From Rhizobiales bacterium 2SD (GTDB lineage Bacteria; Pseudomonadota; Alphaproteobacteria; Rhizobiales; Beijerinckiaceae), in contig SCMY01000002.1 of assembly GCA_005502805.1 (NCBI GenBank), positions 434,001 through 498,000 of the forward strand: a DNA stretch of 64,000 nt. The letters are read 5' to 3'. Below the pieces are notes generated by a model. It saw only the letters and a list, made by a program, of their open reading frames with translations, was not told the DNA's origin and ran no database searches. Of the stretch, positions 43,587 through 51,792 are shown piece by piece (positions within the stretch are counted from its first letter, which is position 1; each line of letters starts with the position of its first letter). The position numbers were made by a program, and so were the translations under genes.

Positions 43587-44321
43587 GTGTCACAAACGCC
43601 GCTGATGCCGAAAGCCACTGCGGTCTGGCTGGTCGAGAACACCTCGCTGACCTTCGAGCAGATCGCCGAGTTCTGCAAACTGCACCCGCTCGAAGTACGC
43701 GGCATCGCCGACGGCGAAGTCGCGGCCGGCATCAAGGGCCTCGACCCGATCACCTCCGGCCAGCTCACCCGCGAGGAGCTCGAGCGCGCCGCCAAGAACC
43801 CGTCGCACCAGCTCAAGCTCGCCGAGCGCAAGGTCAAGGTGCCTGAGATCAAGCGCACCAAGGGACCGCGCTACACCCCGGTGTCCAAGCGCCAGGACCG
43901 CCCGAACGCGATCCTCTGGCTGCTGCGCAACCATCCCGAGCTCAAGGACGCGCAGATCATCCGCCTGATCGGCACGACCAAGACGACGATCGCCCAGATC
44001 CGTGATCGCACGCACTGGAACACCCAGCAGCTGCAGCCGATCGACCCGGTCAGCCTCGGCCTCGCCTCGCAGATCGACCTCGACTTCGAGGTGGCCCGCG
44101 CCGCCAAGGAGCGCCCTGCGATGGTCCTCCAGGACACCGGCTCGACCTTGCTCCCGGCCGAAGAGACCACCGCGCCGCAGCCGGCGCCGGCTTCGCAGCC
44201 CTTCGCCGACATGAGCCGGCCCAAGCGCGAGGAAGAAGAGAAGATCGACGTCGATTCGGTCTTCGCCAAGCTGAAGCAGCTCAAGCGTCCGGCCGAAGAG
44301 GACGACGACGGCGGCTACTGA
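43587..44321 (+). CDS. trcR: DUF1013 / TrcR-type transcription regulator
   Basis: A 244-residue protein of the DUF1013 family, represented by Caulobacter TrcR, which follows RNA polymerase and affects the cell cycle. The conserved core is M-P-K-A-T-A-V-W-L-V-E-N-T-S-L-T-F-E-Q-I, an HTH-like F-C-x-L-H-P-L-E-V-x-G-I-A-D-G-E-V, and T-K-T-T-I-A-Q-I-R-D-R-T-H-W-N. The C-terminal third is acidic and low-complexity. The GTG at 43587 follows AGGAGA and gives the family start S-Q-T-P-L-M-P-K; an ATG 18 bp later would cut it. Confidence 0.92.
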   Translation: MSQTPLMPKATAVWLVENTSLTFEQIAEFCKLHPLEVRGIADGEVAAGIKGLDPITSGQLTREELERAAKNPSHQLKLAERKVKVPEIKRTKGPRYTPVSKRQDRPNAILWLLRNHPELKDAQIIRLIGTTKTTIAQIRDRTHWNTQQLQPIDPVSLGLASQIDLDFEVARAAKERPAMVLQDTGSTLLPAEETTAPQPAPASQPFADMSRPKREEEEKIDVDSVFAKLKQLKRPAEEDDDGGY

Positions 44322-44340
44322 GCAAGCTGAACACCGCTTC

Positions 44341-44366
44341 GATCAGGCCGCCTCAGCGGCCTGATC
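44341..44366. terminator. Bidirectional hairpin after trcR
   Basis: GATCAGGCCGC and GCGGCCTGATC form an 11-bp stem with a CTCA loop between two converging genes. There is no U-run, so the strength as a terminator is uncertain. Confidence 0.55.
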
Positions 44367-44412
44367 GTCAGTTCTCGGTCTGCCTCGGGTCGGCGCAGGC
44401 CGCAGACCGGCG

Positions 44413-45240
44413 TCAGGCGACGCCGAGCTCCTCGCTCACCGCCACCAGCCCGTCACGCAAGGCGGCGGTCGTCTTGACGATGCCACGCCGCTCGCGCACG
44501 CCGATGCGGCTATAGACCGCCCCGCCCGGCTCCTGGCCGTAGATGGCGTCGACCGTGGCCTTCGCCGCCGCGAACTTTGCCTGGACTTCCTGCGCCAACC
44601 CGGCCTTCTTCGCCGAAAGCGCCGTGGCGAACGGCCTGTACTGGCTCTCGATTCCCGCAAGGTTGCTGCGGAAGATCAGCAGGCTGCGGTCGGACCACGT
44701 CTCTTCCTCGCCGGAGATTTTCTTCGCGCCGATTTCCGTGGCGAGCGCGATCATGCCCTTGAAGCTGTCCTTGGCCGAGAACCGCTCGCGTTCGCCGAGA
44801 GCCTTGCCGAGCTCCGCGATCGAGGTTTCGAGCTCGCGCGCGACCGGCAGGGCCGCTGCGAGATCGCCATCGCCGAACAGAAGCGCCTCGATCTTGTGGA
44901 AGCCCTTGAAGCCGGGATCGCTGTCGCCGAGTTCATGCGCATAGGCGCGCGAGTCGATCGCCTTGTCGATCTCCTCGAAATTGGCGGCGAGCACCTCGAT
45001 CTCCTCGTATGGTGGGCGCGAAGCGATATAGGCCGCCTCGGCAGCGGCGCGATCGCTTCCCGACAATGCCTTGGTCAGCGCCGCGACCAGCGGCTTCTGC
45101 TCGTCATTGCGCTTGCGGAAATAGGCGATGCCGGCCTCGACCGCCGTGGCGTGCCCGTCGGCGGCCAAGCTGCGCCCCGTGGAACCAATGGCGACGACGG
45201 CGGCCGAAGCCAGGATGAGTTCTCTGCGGCTGGTGCGCAT
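44413..45240 (-). CDS. efeO: EfeO/imelysin (M75) periplasmic iron protein
   Basis: A 275-residue protein with a twin-arginine-like signal (MRTSRRELILASAAVVAIG) and an imelysin/M75 domain with the metal motif GFHKIE (His115, Glu118). EfeO-type proteins bind ferrous or ferric iron and feed EfeU. No efeU or efeB gene is near and the EfeO cupredoxin domain is absent, so this is an EfeM-like stand-alone form. The ATG at 45240 begins the signal. Its promoter contains an iron-box-like element. Confidence 0.82.
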   Translation of the reverse strand: MRTSRRELILASAAVVAIGSTGRSLAADGHATAVEAGIAYFRKRNDEQKPLVAALTKALSGSDRAAAEAAYIASRPPYEEIEVLAANFEEIDKAIDSRAYAHELGDSDPGFKGFHKIEALLFGDGDLAAALPVARELETSIAELGKALGERERFSAKDSFKGMIALATEIGAKKISGEEETWSDRSLLIFRSNLAGIESQYRPFATALSAKKAGLAQEVQAKFAAAKATVDAIYGQEPGGAVYSRIGVRERRGIVKTTAALRDGLVAVSEELGVA

Positions 45241-45314
45241 GGTCGATCTCCTCTGGTGGAACCGGCCGACCATAGGCGTGCATCGCGGCGATAGCGAGCG
45301 ATCAAAGGCGCTAT

Positions 45315-45343
45315 CTATTTGGAATAATTAAATAATATATCAA
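45315..45343 (-). promoter_or_regulatory. efeO promoter with iron-box-like site
   Basis: On the minus strand TTGATA (45343-45338) and AAATAG (45320-45315) are 17 bp apart. Between them the plus strand reads TTTGGAATAATTAAATA (45318-45334), which agrees in 14 of 17 positions with the Irr iron-control consensus TTTRGAAYNRTTCYAAA, counting degenerate positions as matches. The stretch is unusually AT-rich for this genome. Irr or another iron regulator is a reasonable inference. Confidence 0.5.
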
Positions 45344-45412
45344 TTTCACCAGCAGCCGAGAGAGACTTTTTTTCCAGTGCTTGTCGATGGGCGTCTGCCT
45401 TGCAAAGGTTGC

Positions 45413-46303
45413 ATGATGACCACGCCCTCACTCGCCTTCACCTTCCTTGGCAGCGGCGCACCGCCCGTCAGCCTGCGCCGCGCCGGCCCCGCTCATCTCG
45501 TCGAGACGGGCGGCGTCAAGCTTCTGATCGATTGCGGCTCCGGCGTCAGCCAGCGCCTCGTCGCCGCCGGCCATGCCGGGGCGCAGATCGATGCGCTCAT
45601 CGTCACCCATGAGCATTCCGACCATCTGGTCGATTTCTACCAGCTGATCGTCTCGTCCTGGCATCAGGGCCGCAACCGGCCCTGGCGCGTGATCGCGCCC
45701 GCTCCCGCGCTCGCCAACATGCGCGGGCAGTACGAGGCCTTCGCCCGCGAGCGCGCCTTGCGCATCGCCTTCGAGAAGCGCCCGGATGCGAGCGGCCTCG
45801 AGGTCGTGTTCGAGGAGCTGCGCGAAGGTCCAGTGCCGGGACTGAGCGCTCTTTCCGTTGATGCCTTCCTCGTCGATCACAAGCCGGTCGAGCCGGCCTT
45901 CGGATTGTCGCTCTCGGCCGAAGGCAGCCGCATCGTCTTCTCCGGCGACACCCGCCTGACGCCCTCGCTCGAACAGGCCGCGCAGGGCTGCGACCTCCTC
46001 GTCTGCGAGGTCTTCATCGACAGCCAGATGCCGGTCACTGCCGGCGTACGCTCGGCCGAGACGGTGGCCTCGGTCCAGAGCTATCACATGACGCCGGCCG
46101 TGGTGGCCGGCTTGGCCAAGCGTGCCGGCGTCAGGACGCTGGCGCTGACCCATCTCGTCCCGCCAGGGGCCGATACCGCGGCACTCTTCGCCGAGGTCCG
46201 GGCCGGGGGCTATGCCGGGCCGCTGATCGTCGGCGAGGACCTGATGCGGCTGGAACTGCCGGCACGGTTGCTGCGCTGGAACGGCGCCGCTCTGGGTTTC
46301 TGA
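45413..46303 (+). CDS. MBL-fold metallohydrolase (RNase Z-like)
   Basis: A 296-residue metallo-beta-lactamase-fold protein with the metal motif THEHSDHL, an R-I-V-F-S-G-D-T strand with the bridging Asp, and A-L-T-H-L-V-P near the end. The overall pattern is like RNase Z/arylsulfatase-type hydrolases; substrate unknown. Tandem ATGs at 45413 and 45416 follow AAAGGTTGC. It is divergent from efeO and shares the AT-rich region; it converges with the chemoreceptor gene. Confidence 0.87.
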   Translation: MMTTPSLAFTFLGSGAPPVSLRRAGPAHLVETGGVKLLIDCGSGVSQRLVAAGHAGAQIDALIVTHEHSDHLVDFYQLIVSSWHQGRNRPWRVIAPAPALANMRGQYEAFARERALRIAFEKRPDASGLEVVFEELREGPVPGLSALSVDAFLVDHKPVEPAFGLSLSAEGSRIVFSGDTRLTPSLEQAAQGCDLLVCEVFIDSQMPVTAGVRSAETVASVQSYHMTPAVVAGLAKRAGVRTLALTHLVPPGADTAALFAEVRAGGYAGPLIVGEDLMRLELPARLLRWNGAALGF

Positions 46304-46311
46304 GCGACCGT

Positions 46312-48006
46312 TCAGGCCGCTCGGCGCAATCCCGAGCGATCCTGCCCGCCATCGAGCCGGAAGCCGCCCGCCAGCCTCGCGACCGCTTCGGCCGCCTCGG
46401 CCATGCCGCGCCCCGCTGCAGCGGTGCGTTCCGCCGCCTGGGCATTATCCTGCGTCGCGGCATCGATCTCGACCAGCGCCCGCTCGATCGCGCCGACGCC
46501 CTGCGACTGCTCGGCCGTCGCCTGGCTGATCTCGCCGAAGGCCTGCGCGACTTCCTCGACCTCGCTGGAGATGGTGGTGAGGCTGGCGCCGGCCTCGCGC
46601 ACCAGCTTCACACCCTCGTCGACATGGACCTTGGTCTCGCTGATCAGGGCTCGCACGTCGCGCGCCGCATCGGCCGATTGCTGGGCGAGCCGGCGAACCT
46701 CGGTCGCGACCACCGCGAAACCGCGGCCGCCCTCGCCAGCCCGCGCCGCCTCGACCGAGGCGTTGAGCGCGAGCAGGTTGGTCTGGAAGGCGAGCCCGTC
46801 CATGACCTCGACGATGTCGACGATCCGGCGCGCCTGCTGGTCGATCTTGTCGATCGCCTCGACCGCACGTCCCGCCACAGCCACGCCCGCACCGGCATCG
46901 TCAGCGGTCGAGCGCGCCTTGCGCGCCGCCGCGTGGACGATGTCGGACGTCTGCCGGACGGTGGCCGCGATCTCCTCGATCACGCTGGAGGTATCCTGGA
47001 CCGCATTGGCCTGGCTCTGTCCGCGTTGCGACAGATCGAGCGTCGCCGAGAGGATGTCGTCGGCGGCACTGCGCGTCTGCGCGGCATTATCAGCCACGGC
47101 CGCCAGGGCTCCGGCGAGCGCCTCCGCGGAGCGGTTGAAATTGCCGGCGACAGCGGCGAGCCGTCCCTCGAAGCCGGTCGACATCCGGGTGCTGAGGTCG
47201 CCATCGGCCAATGCCGAGAGCGCGCGGTCAGCCTCGTCGAGGAAGGATTCGCAGGCTTGCGTCAGCTCGTCGATGCCGCTCACCAGCGCGCTGAACCGGC
47301 CAAGGTCGTCGGTGCGAACGGTTCGGGCCGAGAAATCGCCGCGCTTGGCGGCATCGACGACGCCGGCGACGGCCTCGAGCAGGTGCGCCTCGACCGCGGC
47401 GCGCTCGGTCTCGCTCGCTTCGCTGTCGTGCCGCAACGCTTCGGCGCGCTCCTGATTGGCCAAGGCCGTCGAAGCCGCCTCGTCGGCCTGGCTCAGAGCG
47501 GTCGCCAGCCGTTGCGCGATCCAGATCAGCGCCCCCGCCTCGGCGACGAGGATGACGGCATGAACAACGACGCGGGCGAACTCGCTGCCATCGGGGAACA
47601 CCGCAGCCGGATAGGCGAAGTTGAGCACGAGGTGGTGCACCGCCACGACCGCCGTCGCCGCCAGGATCGAACGCCAGCAGCACCAGGCCGTCATCACCGC
47701 GAGTGCGGCGAAGAAGGCCATGTGCATGTCGATCTGGTAGCGCGTGCCCTCGGCGGCGAAGACCAGCAACGCCACCTGGCCGTTGATCGCGATGGTCGAG
47801 ATCACACGGGTCGACAGGCCGATCCCGTCCGAGCGCCAGGCCAGCAAGGTGGCCGCAGCGAGCAACGTCGAAACCAGCCCGATCGCGAGCAACGCCGGAT
47901 GGCCGGCGAACCAGCCGACGCCGCAGGTCACCGGCACCAGCAGCCACTGCCCGGTCATCAGCGGCTTGGCGAAGGCGTGGCGGAACGTCTCGAGGCTGTG
48001 GCTCAT
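46312..48006 (-). CDS. Membrane methyl-accepting chemotaxis protein
   Basis: A 564-residue receptor. The first 175 residues hold five to six transmembrane helices with short loops (M-H-M-A-F-F-A-A-L-A-V-M and V-H-H-L-V-L-N-F), without a periplasmic sensor domain; the His pair in a membrane helix could bind a cofactor. A HAMP-like segment follows (G-D-L-S-T-R-M), then the signalling domain with the tip ([20 protein letters not shown]). It thus resembles MASE-type sensing of small, membrane-permeable signals. It overlaps the upstream small gene by 4 bp. Confidence 0.9.
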   Translation of the reverse strand: MSHSLETFRHAFAKPLMTGQWLLVPVTCGVGWFAGHPALLAIGLVSTLLAAATLLAWRSDGIGLSTRVISTIAINGQVALLVFAAEGTRYQIDMHMAFFAALAVMTAWCCWRSILAATAVVAVHHLVLNFAYPAAVFPDGSEFARVVVHAVILVAEAGALIWIAQRLATALSQADEAASTALANQERAEALRHDSEASETERAAVEAHLLEAVAGVVDAAKRGDFSARTVRTDDLGRFSALVSGIDELTQACESFLDEADRALSALADGDLSTRMSTGFEGRLAAVAGNFNRSAEALAGALAAVADNAAQTRSAADDILSATLDLSQRGQSQANAVQDTSSVIEEIAATVRQTSDIVHAAARKARSTADDAGAGVAVAGRAVEAIDKIDQQARRIVDIVEVMDGLAFQTNLLALNASVEAARAGEGGRGFAVVATEVRRLAQQSADAARDVRALISETKVHVDEGVKLVREAGASLTTISSEVEEVAQAFGEISQATAEQSQGVGAIERALVEIDAATQDNAQAAERTAAAGRGMAEAAEAVARLAGGFRLDGGQDRSGLRRAA

Positions 48007-48326
48007 GGGGACCGTCTCGCTGGGATGAGGAGATCGCGCGCCTGACCGGAGCAGCCGCCGCCCAGCCCTGCCAGGACGAGGGCGGCGCCGGCGCTGTAGA
48101 GGCGCGTGGAAAAACCGGGGATGTCCGAACGGGCCAGCAGGCCGAAGCGGCCGATCGGGGCGAGGATGACGCCGTCCGCCCGGCTCACCGCCTCGACGGC
48201 TTGGGCGGAGCTGCTGGCGAGCACGACGACGATGGCCCCGTCGCGCGGGGCGAGGACGACGCCGATCGGCGCGAGCAACGCGCCGATCGCCAAGGCCAGC
48301 AATCCGACGCGTGGGCGAGGCGCCAT
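48003..48326 (-). CDS. Small membrane protein coupled to a chemoreceptor
   Basis: A 107-residue protein with an N-terminal hydrophobic segment (GLLALAIGALLAPIGVVL) and a second at about 77-90 (S-A-G-A-A-L-V-L-A-G-L-G-G-G). No family is recognised. Its stop overlaps the chemoreceptor ATG by 4 bp (ATGA), so they are co-translated and probably interact functionally. It could be a partner, an assembly factor or a leader protein. Confidence 0.6.
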   Translation of the reverse strand: MAPRPRVGLLALAIGALLAPIGVVLAPRDGAIVVVLASSSAQAVEAVSRADGVILAPIGRFGLLARSDIPGFSTRLYSAGAALVLAGLGGGCSGQARDLLIPARRSP

Positions 48327-48433
48327 CGTTTAAATCCGGCGGGATAAGCGCCTGCGATCCTGAACGATTCTATTTAAAGCAACGTAAAGTTGTACTTTCG
48401 TCGCACTGCGCGGCTGCGCCTTCAGCCAAACAT

Positions 48434-48811
48434 CTATGGCCTGACAGAGTTGTCGTTCAAATCCGCATCTTCGTGCCCGATCAGGCGCATAATCTGGCGA
48501 TCCTTCAGGAAGAAATAGAAGTTGTAGGCCTTGTGGCAGCCAGGGCATTCGCCCGAGCAGCGCTCGATGAGGTACACGGATGGCCCCTCGAGCTTTGAGA
48601 CGAATGCATAGTCTCCCGGCCATTCCTTCTCGAGCTTGGGATCATCGTGCCATTCCATGACATCGCCTATCCGATAGAAATACTCCTTCCCATCGAAGTG
48701 CACGTTACTTGGGCTGTGGTACTTCGGTGTCCGGCACTGCGCGAAAAAATCCTGTTCCTCCGAACACGAGTCGCAGCGAAAACGGAACTTGATCAGGTTG
48801 AAGATGCCCAT
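48434..48811 (-). CDS. Cys-rich zinc-ribbon-like protein, low G+C
   Basis: A 125-residue protein with C-D-S-C near residue 13 and C-S-G-E-C-P-G-C near residue 85, together suited to bind zinc. The middle has Y-F-Y-R-I-G-D-V-M-E-W-H-D. No family is recognised; the style resembles small proteins found near polymorphic toxins, but nothing else supports that. Its base composition is clearly lower in G+C than the neighbours and its codons are atypical, so it is probably acquired. It is transcribed with the same direction as prpE. Confidence 0.6.
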   Translation of the reverse strand: MGIFNLIKFRFRCDSCSEEQDFFAQCRTPKYHSPSNVHFDGKEYFYRIGDVMEWHDDPKLEKEWPGDYAFVSKLEGPSVYLIERCSGECPGCHKAYNFYFFLKDRQIMRLIGHEDADLNDNSVRP

Positions 48812-48849
48812 CTCTCACCGGTAGATATGCCGCCGAGCTGAGAATTTTT

Positions 48850-50766
48850 TCAGCCCAGCCCCCTGCCCTTCAGCGCGGTCCCGATCTCGCCCAGCACGGC
48901 CGGATCCTCGATCGTCGCCGGCATGGCGTAGTCCTCGCCATCGGCGATCTTCTTCATCGTCGCGCGCAGGATCTTGCCGGAGCGGGTCTTCGGCAGCCGC
49001 GCCACGGTGATCGCCAGCTTGAAGGCGGCGACGGGGCCGATCTTGTCGCGCACCAGCCCGACCAGCTCCTTCTCGACTTCGGCCGGCGACTGCGTCACCC
49101 CGGCCTTCATCACGACGAAGCCGCAGGGCTGCTCGCCCTTGAGCGCGTCCCTGATGCCGACGACGGCGCATTCCGCTACCGCTGGATGCGAGGCCAGCAC
49201 CTCCTCCATGCCGCCGGTCGAGAGCCGGTGGCCGGCGACGTTGATGATGTCGTCGGTACGGCCCATGATGAAGACATAGCCGCCCTCGTCGATGAAGCCG
49301 GCATCCGAGGTGTTGTAGAAGCCGGGATAGGTTTCGAGATAGGCGCTGCGGAAGCGCTCGTCGTCATGCCACAGCGTCGGCAGCGCACCGGGCGGCAGCG
49401 GCAGCTTGGCGACGATCGCCCCCATCGTTCCGGCAGGCACTGGCCTGCCACCCTCATCGAGGCACTGGATGTCGTAGCCCGGCAGCGGCACGCTCGGCGA
49501 TCCGTGCTTGATCGGCAGCAGTCCCAGGCCCACCGGGTTGCCGACCATGCAGGCGCCGGTCTCGGTTTGCCACCAATGGTCGACCACCGGCACCTTCAAG
49601 ACGTCCTCGGCCCATTTCAGCGTGTCGGGATCGGCCCGCTCGCCGGCGAGGAAGAGCGTGCGGAACTGCGAGAGGTCGTAGTTCTTGAGGTAGGTCGCCT
49701 GCGGATCCTCCTTGCGGATCGCCCGGAAGGCGGTCGGCGCCGTGAACATCACCACCGCCTTGTACTCCGAGATCACCCGCCAGAAGGCGCCGGGATCGGG
49801 CGTGCCGACCGGCTTGCCTTCATAGAGGATCGAGGTGGCGCCTTGGATCAGCGGGCCGTAGACGATGTAGCTGTGGCCGACGACCCAGCCGACGTCCGAG
49901 GCGGTGAACATCACCTCGCCGGGCCTGACGTCGTAGAGCTGCGTCATGGTCGCGAGCAGCATGACCATGTGCCCGCCATTGTCGCGCACCACGCCCTTGG
50001 GCCGGCCAGTGGTGCCGGAGGTGTAGAGCACATAGAGCGGGTCGGTCGCGGCGACCTCGACGCAATCGGCCTTGCGCCCGTTTGCTCGCGCCGCGGCGAC
50101 GAGCGTGCGCCAGTTCTTGTCGCGGCTGACATGCATGGAGGCGTCGACCTGCGGCCGCTGCAGCACGATGCAGGCGTCGGGCTTGTGCTTGGCGAGGTCG
50201 ATCGCCGCGTCGAGCAGCGGCTTGTATTCGACCACGCGCGTCGGCTCGATGCCGCAGGTCGCGGTCATGATCAGCTTCGGCGTGGCATCGTCGATGCGGG
50301 TCGCCAGCTCCTTGGCCGCGAAGCCGCCGAACACCACCGAATGGATCGCGCCGATGCGGGCACAGGCCAGCATGGCGAAGGCCGCCTCCGGGATCATCGG
50401 CATGTAGATGATGACGCGGTCGCCCTTGCCGACGCCCTGGTCCTGCAGCACCGCCGCCAGCGTCGCGACTTCGTCGAGCATCTCAGCATAGGTGAAGCTC
50501 GCCTTGGTGCCGGTGACCGGGCTGTCATAGATCAGCGCCGTCTGCTCGGCGCGGCCGTCGCGGACATGCCGGTCGAGCGCGTTGAAGCAGGTGTTGCAGC
50601 TCGCATCGGGGAACCAGCGGCCATAGATGCCGGCGCTCGTGTCGAAGATCAGCTGCGGCGGCTTGATCCACTCGATGCCTTTGGCGATCTCCGCCCAATA
50701 GGCTTCAGGGTCCCGCTGCCAGGCGGCATAGATCTCAGCATAGCGGCTTGCATGGCTGGCAGTCAT
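48850..50766 (-). CDS. prpE: Propionyl-CoA/acyl-CoA synthetase, PrpE-like
   Basis: A 638-residue ACS-family enzyme that activates short acids with ATP and CoA. Motifs: Y-T-S-G-T-T-G-R-P-K-G-V (ATP loop), W-W-Q-T-E-T-G and the C-terminal P-K-T-R-S-G-K-I-L-R with the adenylation Lys. The N-terminal Y-A-E-I-Y-A-A-W-Q-R-D-P-E-A-Y-W and overall order match PrpE better than Acs. No prpBCD genes are near. The ATG at 50766 is set by this N terminus. Acetate or propionate as substrate cannot be decided. Confidence 0.88.
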   Translation of the reverse strand: MTASHASRYAEIYAAWQRDPEAYWAEIAKGIEWIKPPQLIFDTSAGIYGRWFPDASCNTCFNALDRHVRDGRAEQTALIYDSPVTGTKASFTYAEMLDEVATLAAVLQDQGVGKGDRVIIYMPMIPEAAFAMLACARIGAIHSVVFGGFAAKELATRIDDATPKLIMTATCGIEPTRVVEYKPLLDAAIDLAKHKPDACIVLQRPQVDASMHVSRDKNWRTLVAAARANGRKADCVEVAATDPLYVLYTSGTTGRPKGVVRDNGGHMVMLLATMTQLYDVRPGEVMFTASDVGWVVGHSYIVYGPLIQGATSILYEGKPVGTPDPGAFWRVISEYKAVVMFTAPTAFRAIRKEDPQATYLKNYDLSQFRTLFLAGERADPDTLKWAEDVLKVPVVDHWWQTETGACMVGNPVGLGLLPIKHGSPSVPLPGYDIQCLDEGGRPVPAGTMGAIVAKLPLPPGALPTLWHDDERFRSAYLETYPGFYNTSDAGFIDEGGYVFIMGRTDDIINVAGHRLSTGGMEEVLASHPAVAECAVVGIRDALKGEQPCGFVVMKAGVTQSPAEVEKELVGLVRDKIGPVAAFKLAITVARLPKTRSGKILRATMKKIADGEDYAMPATIEDPAVLGEIGTALKGRGLG

Positions 50767-50971
50767 GAAAAGCGTTCCTCTTCGCCGGGTATTCGCCCTA
50801 GAGCTGAACTCCGGGCTGGCCGTCTGCGGGCCGGATTTGGCGCGGGATCGTGCCCATGTCCGATCCTTGGGCGCAAGCACCGCGATCTCAGACTTTCAGC
50901 GCAACCGGATGGGCCGCGCTGCACATCCCGCGCGTTCCTGCCCTTGCCGAGGCCATGGCCTTTCGACCTGA

Positions 50972-51730
50972 ATGACCTTCGACCTCACCTTCTTCGCTGT
51001 CATGGTTCCGGCCGTCATCCTGATGGGGCTGTCCAAGGGCGGCTTCTCGGGACTCGGCCTGCTCTCGCTGCCATTGATGGCGCTGATCGTCTCGCCGGTG
51101 CAGGCGGCGGCGATCATGCTGCCAATCCTGATCATCCAGGATGTCGTCACCGTCTGGTCCTATCGCCGCGACTTCGACCGCCGGAACCTTGCGACTCTCA
51201 TCCCCGGCATGCTGCTCGGCGTGCTCGCCGGCTATCTCCTGGCGGCGAAGGTGTCCGATGCCGTGGTCGGCCTCGCGGTCGGGGTGATCTCGATCGGCTT
51301 CGCCCTGCGCCGCCTCCTCGCCGGCAAGACGACGGCCCAGCCGGTGACCAAGGCGAATTATGCAGCCGGCACGATCTGGGGCGCGATCTGCGGCTTCACC
51401 AGCATGATCGCCCATGCCGGCGGCCCGCCCTTCCAGATCTACACCATGCCGCAGCGCCTGCCGCCGGCGGTCTTCGTCGGCACCGGCGCACTGTTCTTCG
51501 CGCTGATGAACTGGATCAAGGTGCTGCCCTATTTCGTCCTCGGCCAGTTCAGTCCGCAGAATTTGATGGCCTCGGCTGCGCTGGCGCCGGTCGCGATCCT
51601 CTCGACCATCGCCGGCGTCTGGCTGGTCAGGCGCGTCCCGGCCGAGCGCTTCTACACCATCATCTACTGGCTGCTGATCGCCGTCGGCGTGAAACTCGTC
51701 TTCGACGGCCTGCGTCCGCTCTTCGGCTGA
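50972..51730 (+). CDS. TauE/SafE family permease (second copy)
   Basis: A 252-residue membrane protein with about eight helices and the Gly-rich N-terminal signature G-L-S-K-G-G-F-S-G-L-G-L-L-S-L-P, and G-F-T-S-M-I-A-H-A-G-G-P-P-F in the middle, typical for TauE/SafE. It differs clearly from the copy at 7834, so it is not a recent duplicate. It lies 62 bp before an acyl-CoA synthetase gene, perhaps one transcript. Confidence 0.87.
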   Translation: MTFDLTFFAVMVPAVILMGLSKGGFSGLGLLSLPLMALIVSPVQAAAIMLPILIIQDVVTVWSYRRDFDRRNLATLIPGMLLGVLAGYLLAAKVSDAVVGLAVGVISIGFALRRLLAGKTTAQPVTKANYAAGTIWGAICGFTSMIAHAGGPPFQIYTMPQRLPPAVFVGTGALFFALMNWIKVLPYFVLGQFSPQNLMASAALAPVAILSTIAGVWLVRRVPAERFYTIIYWLLIAVGVKLVFDGLRPLFG

Positions 51731-51792
51731 TTGCCCACGGCAAGGCGCGCTTCTAGGCTTGTCGGCAACGACAGCCGGGAACGCCGAACGCC

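Noticed and set aside
49186..51756. An 856-codon open frame antisense to prpE and running into the TauE gene
   Set aside because: The known enzymes explain the DNA; the frame has no motif and is a shadow.
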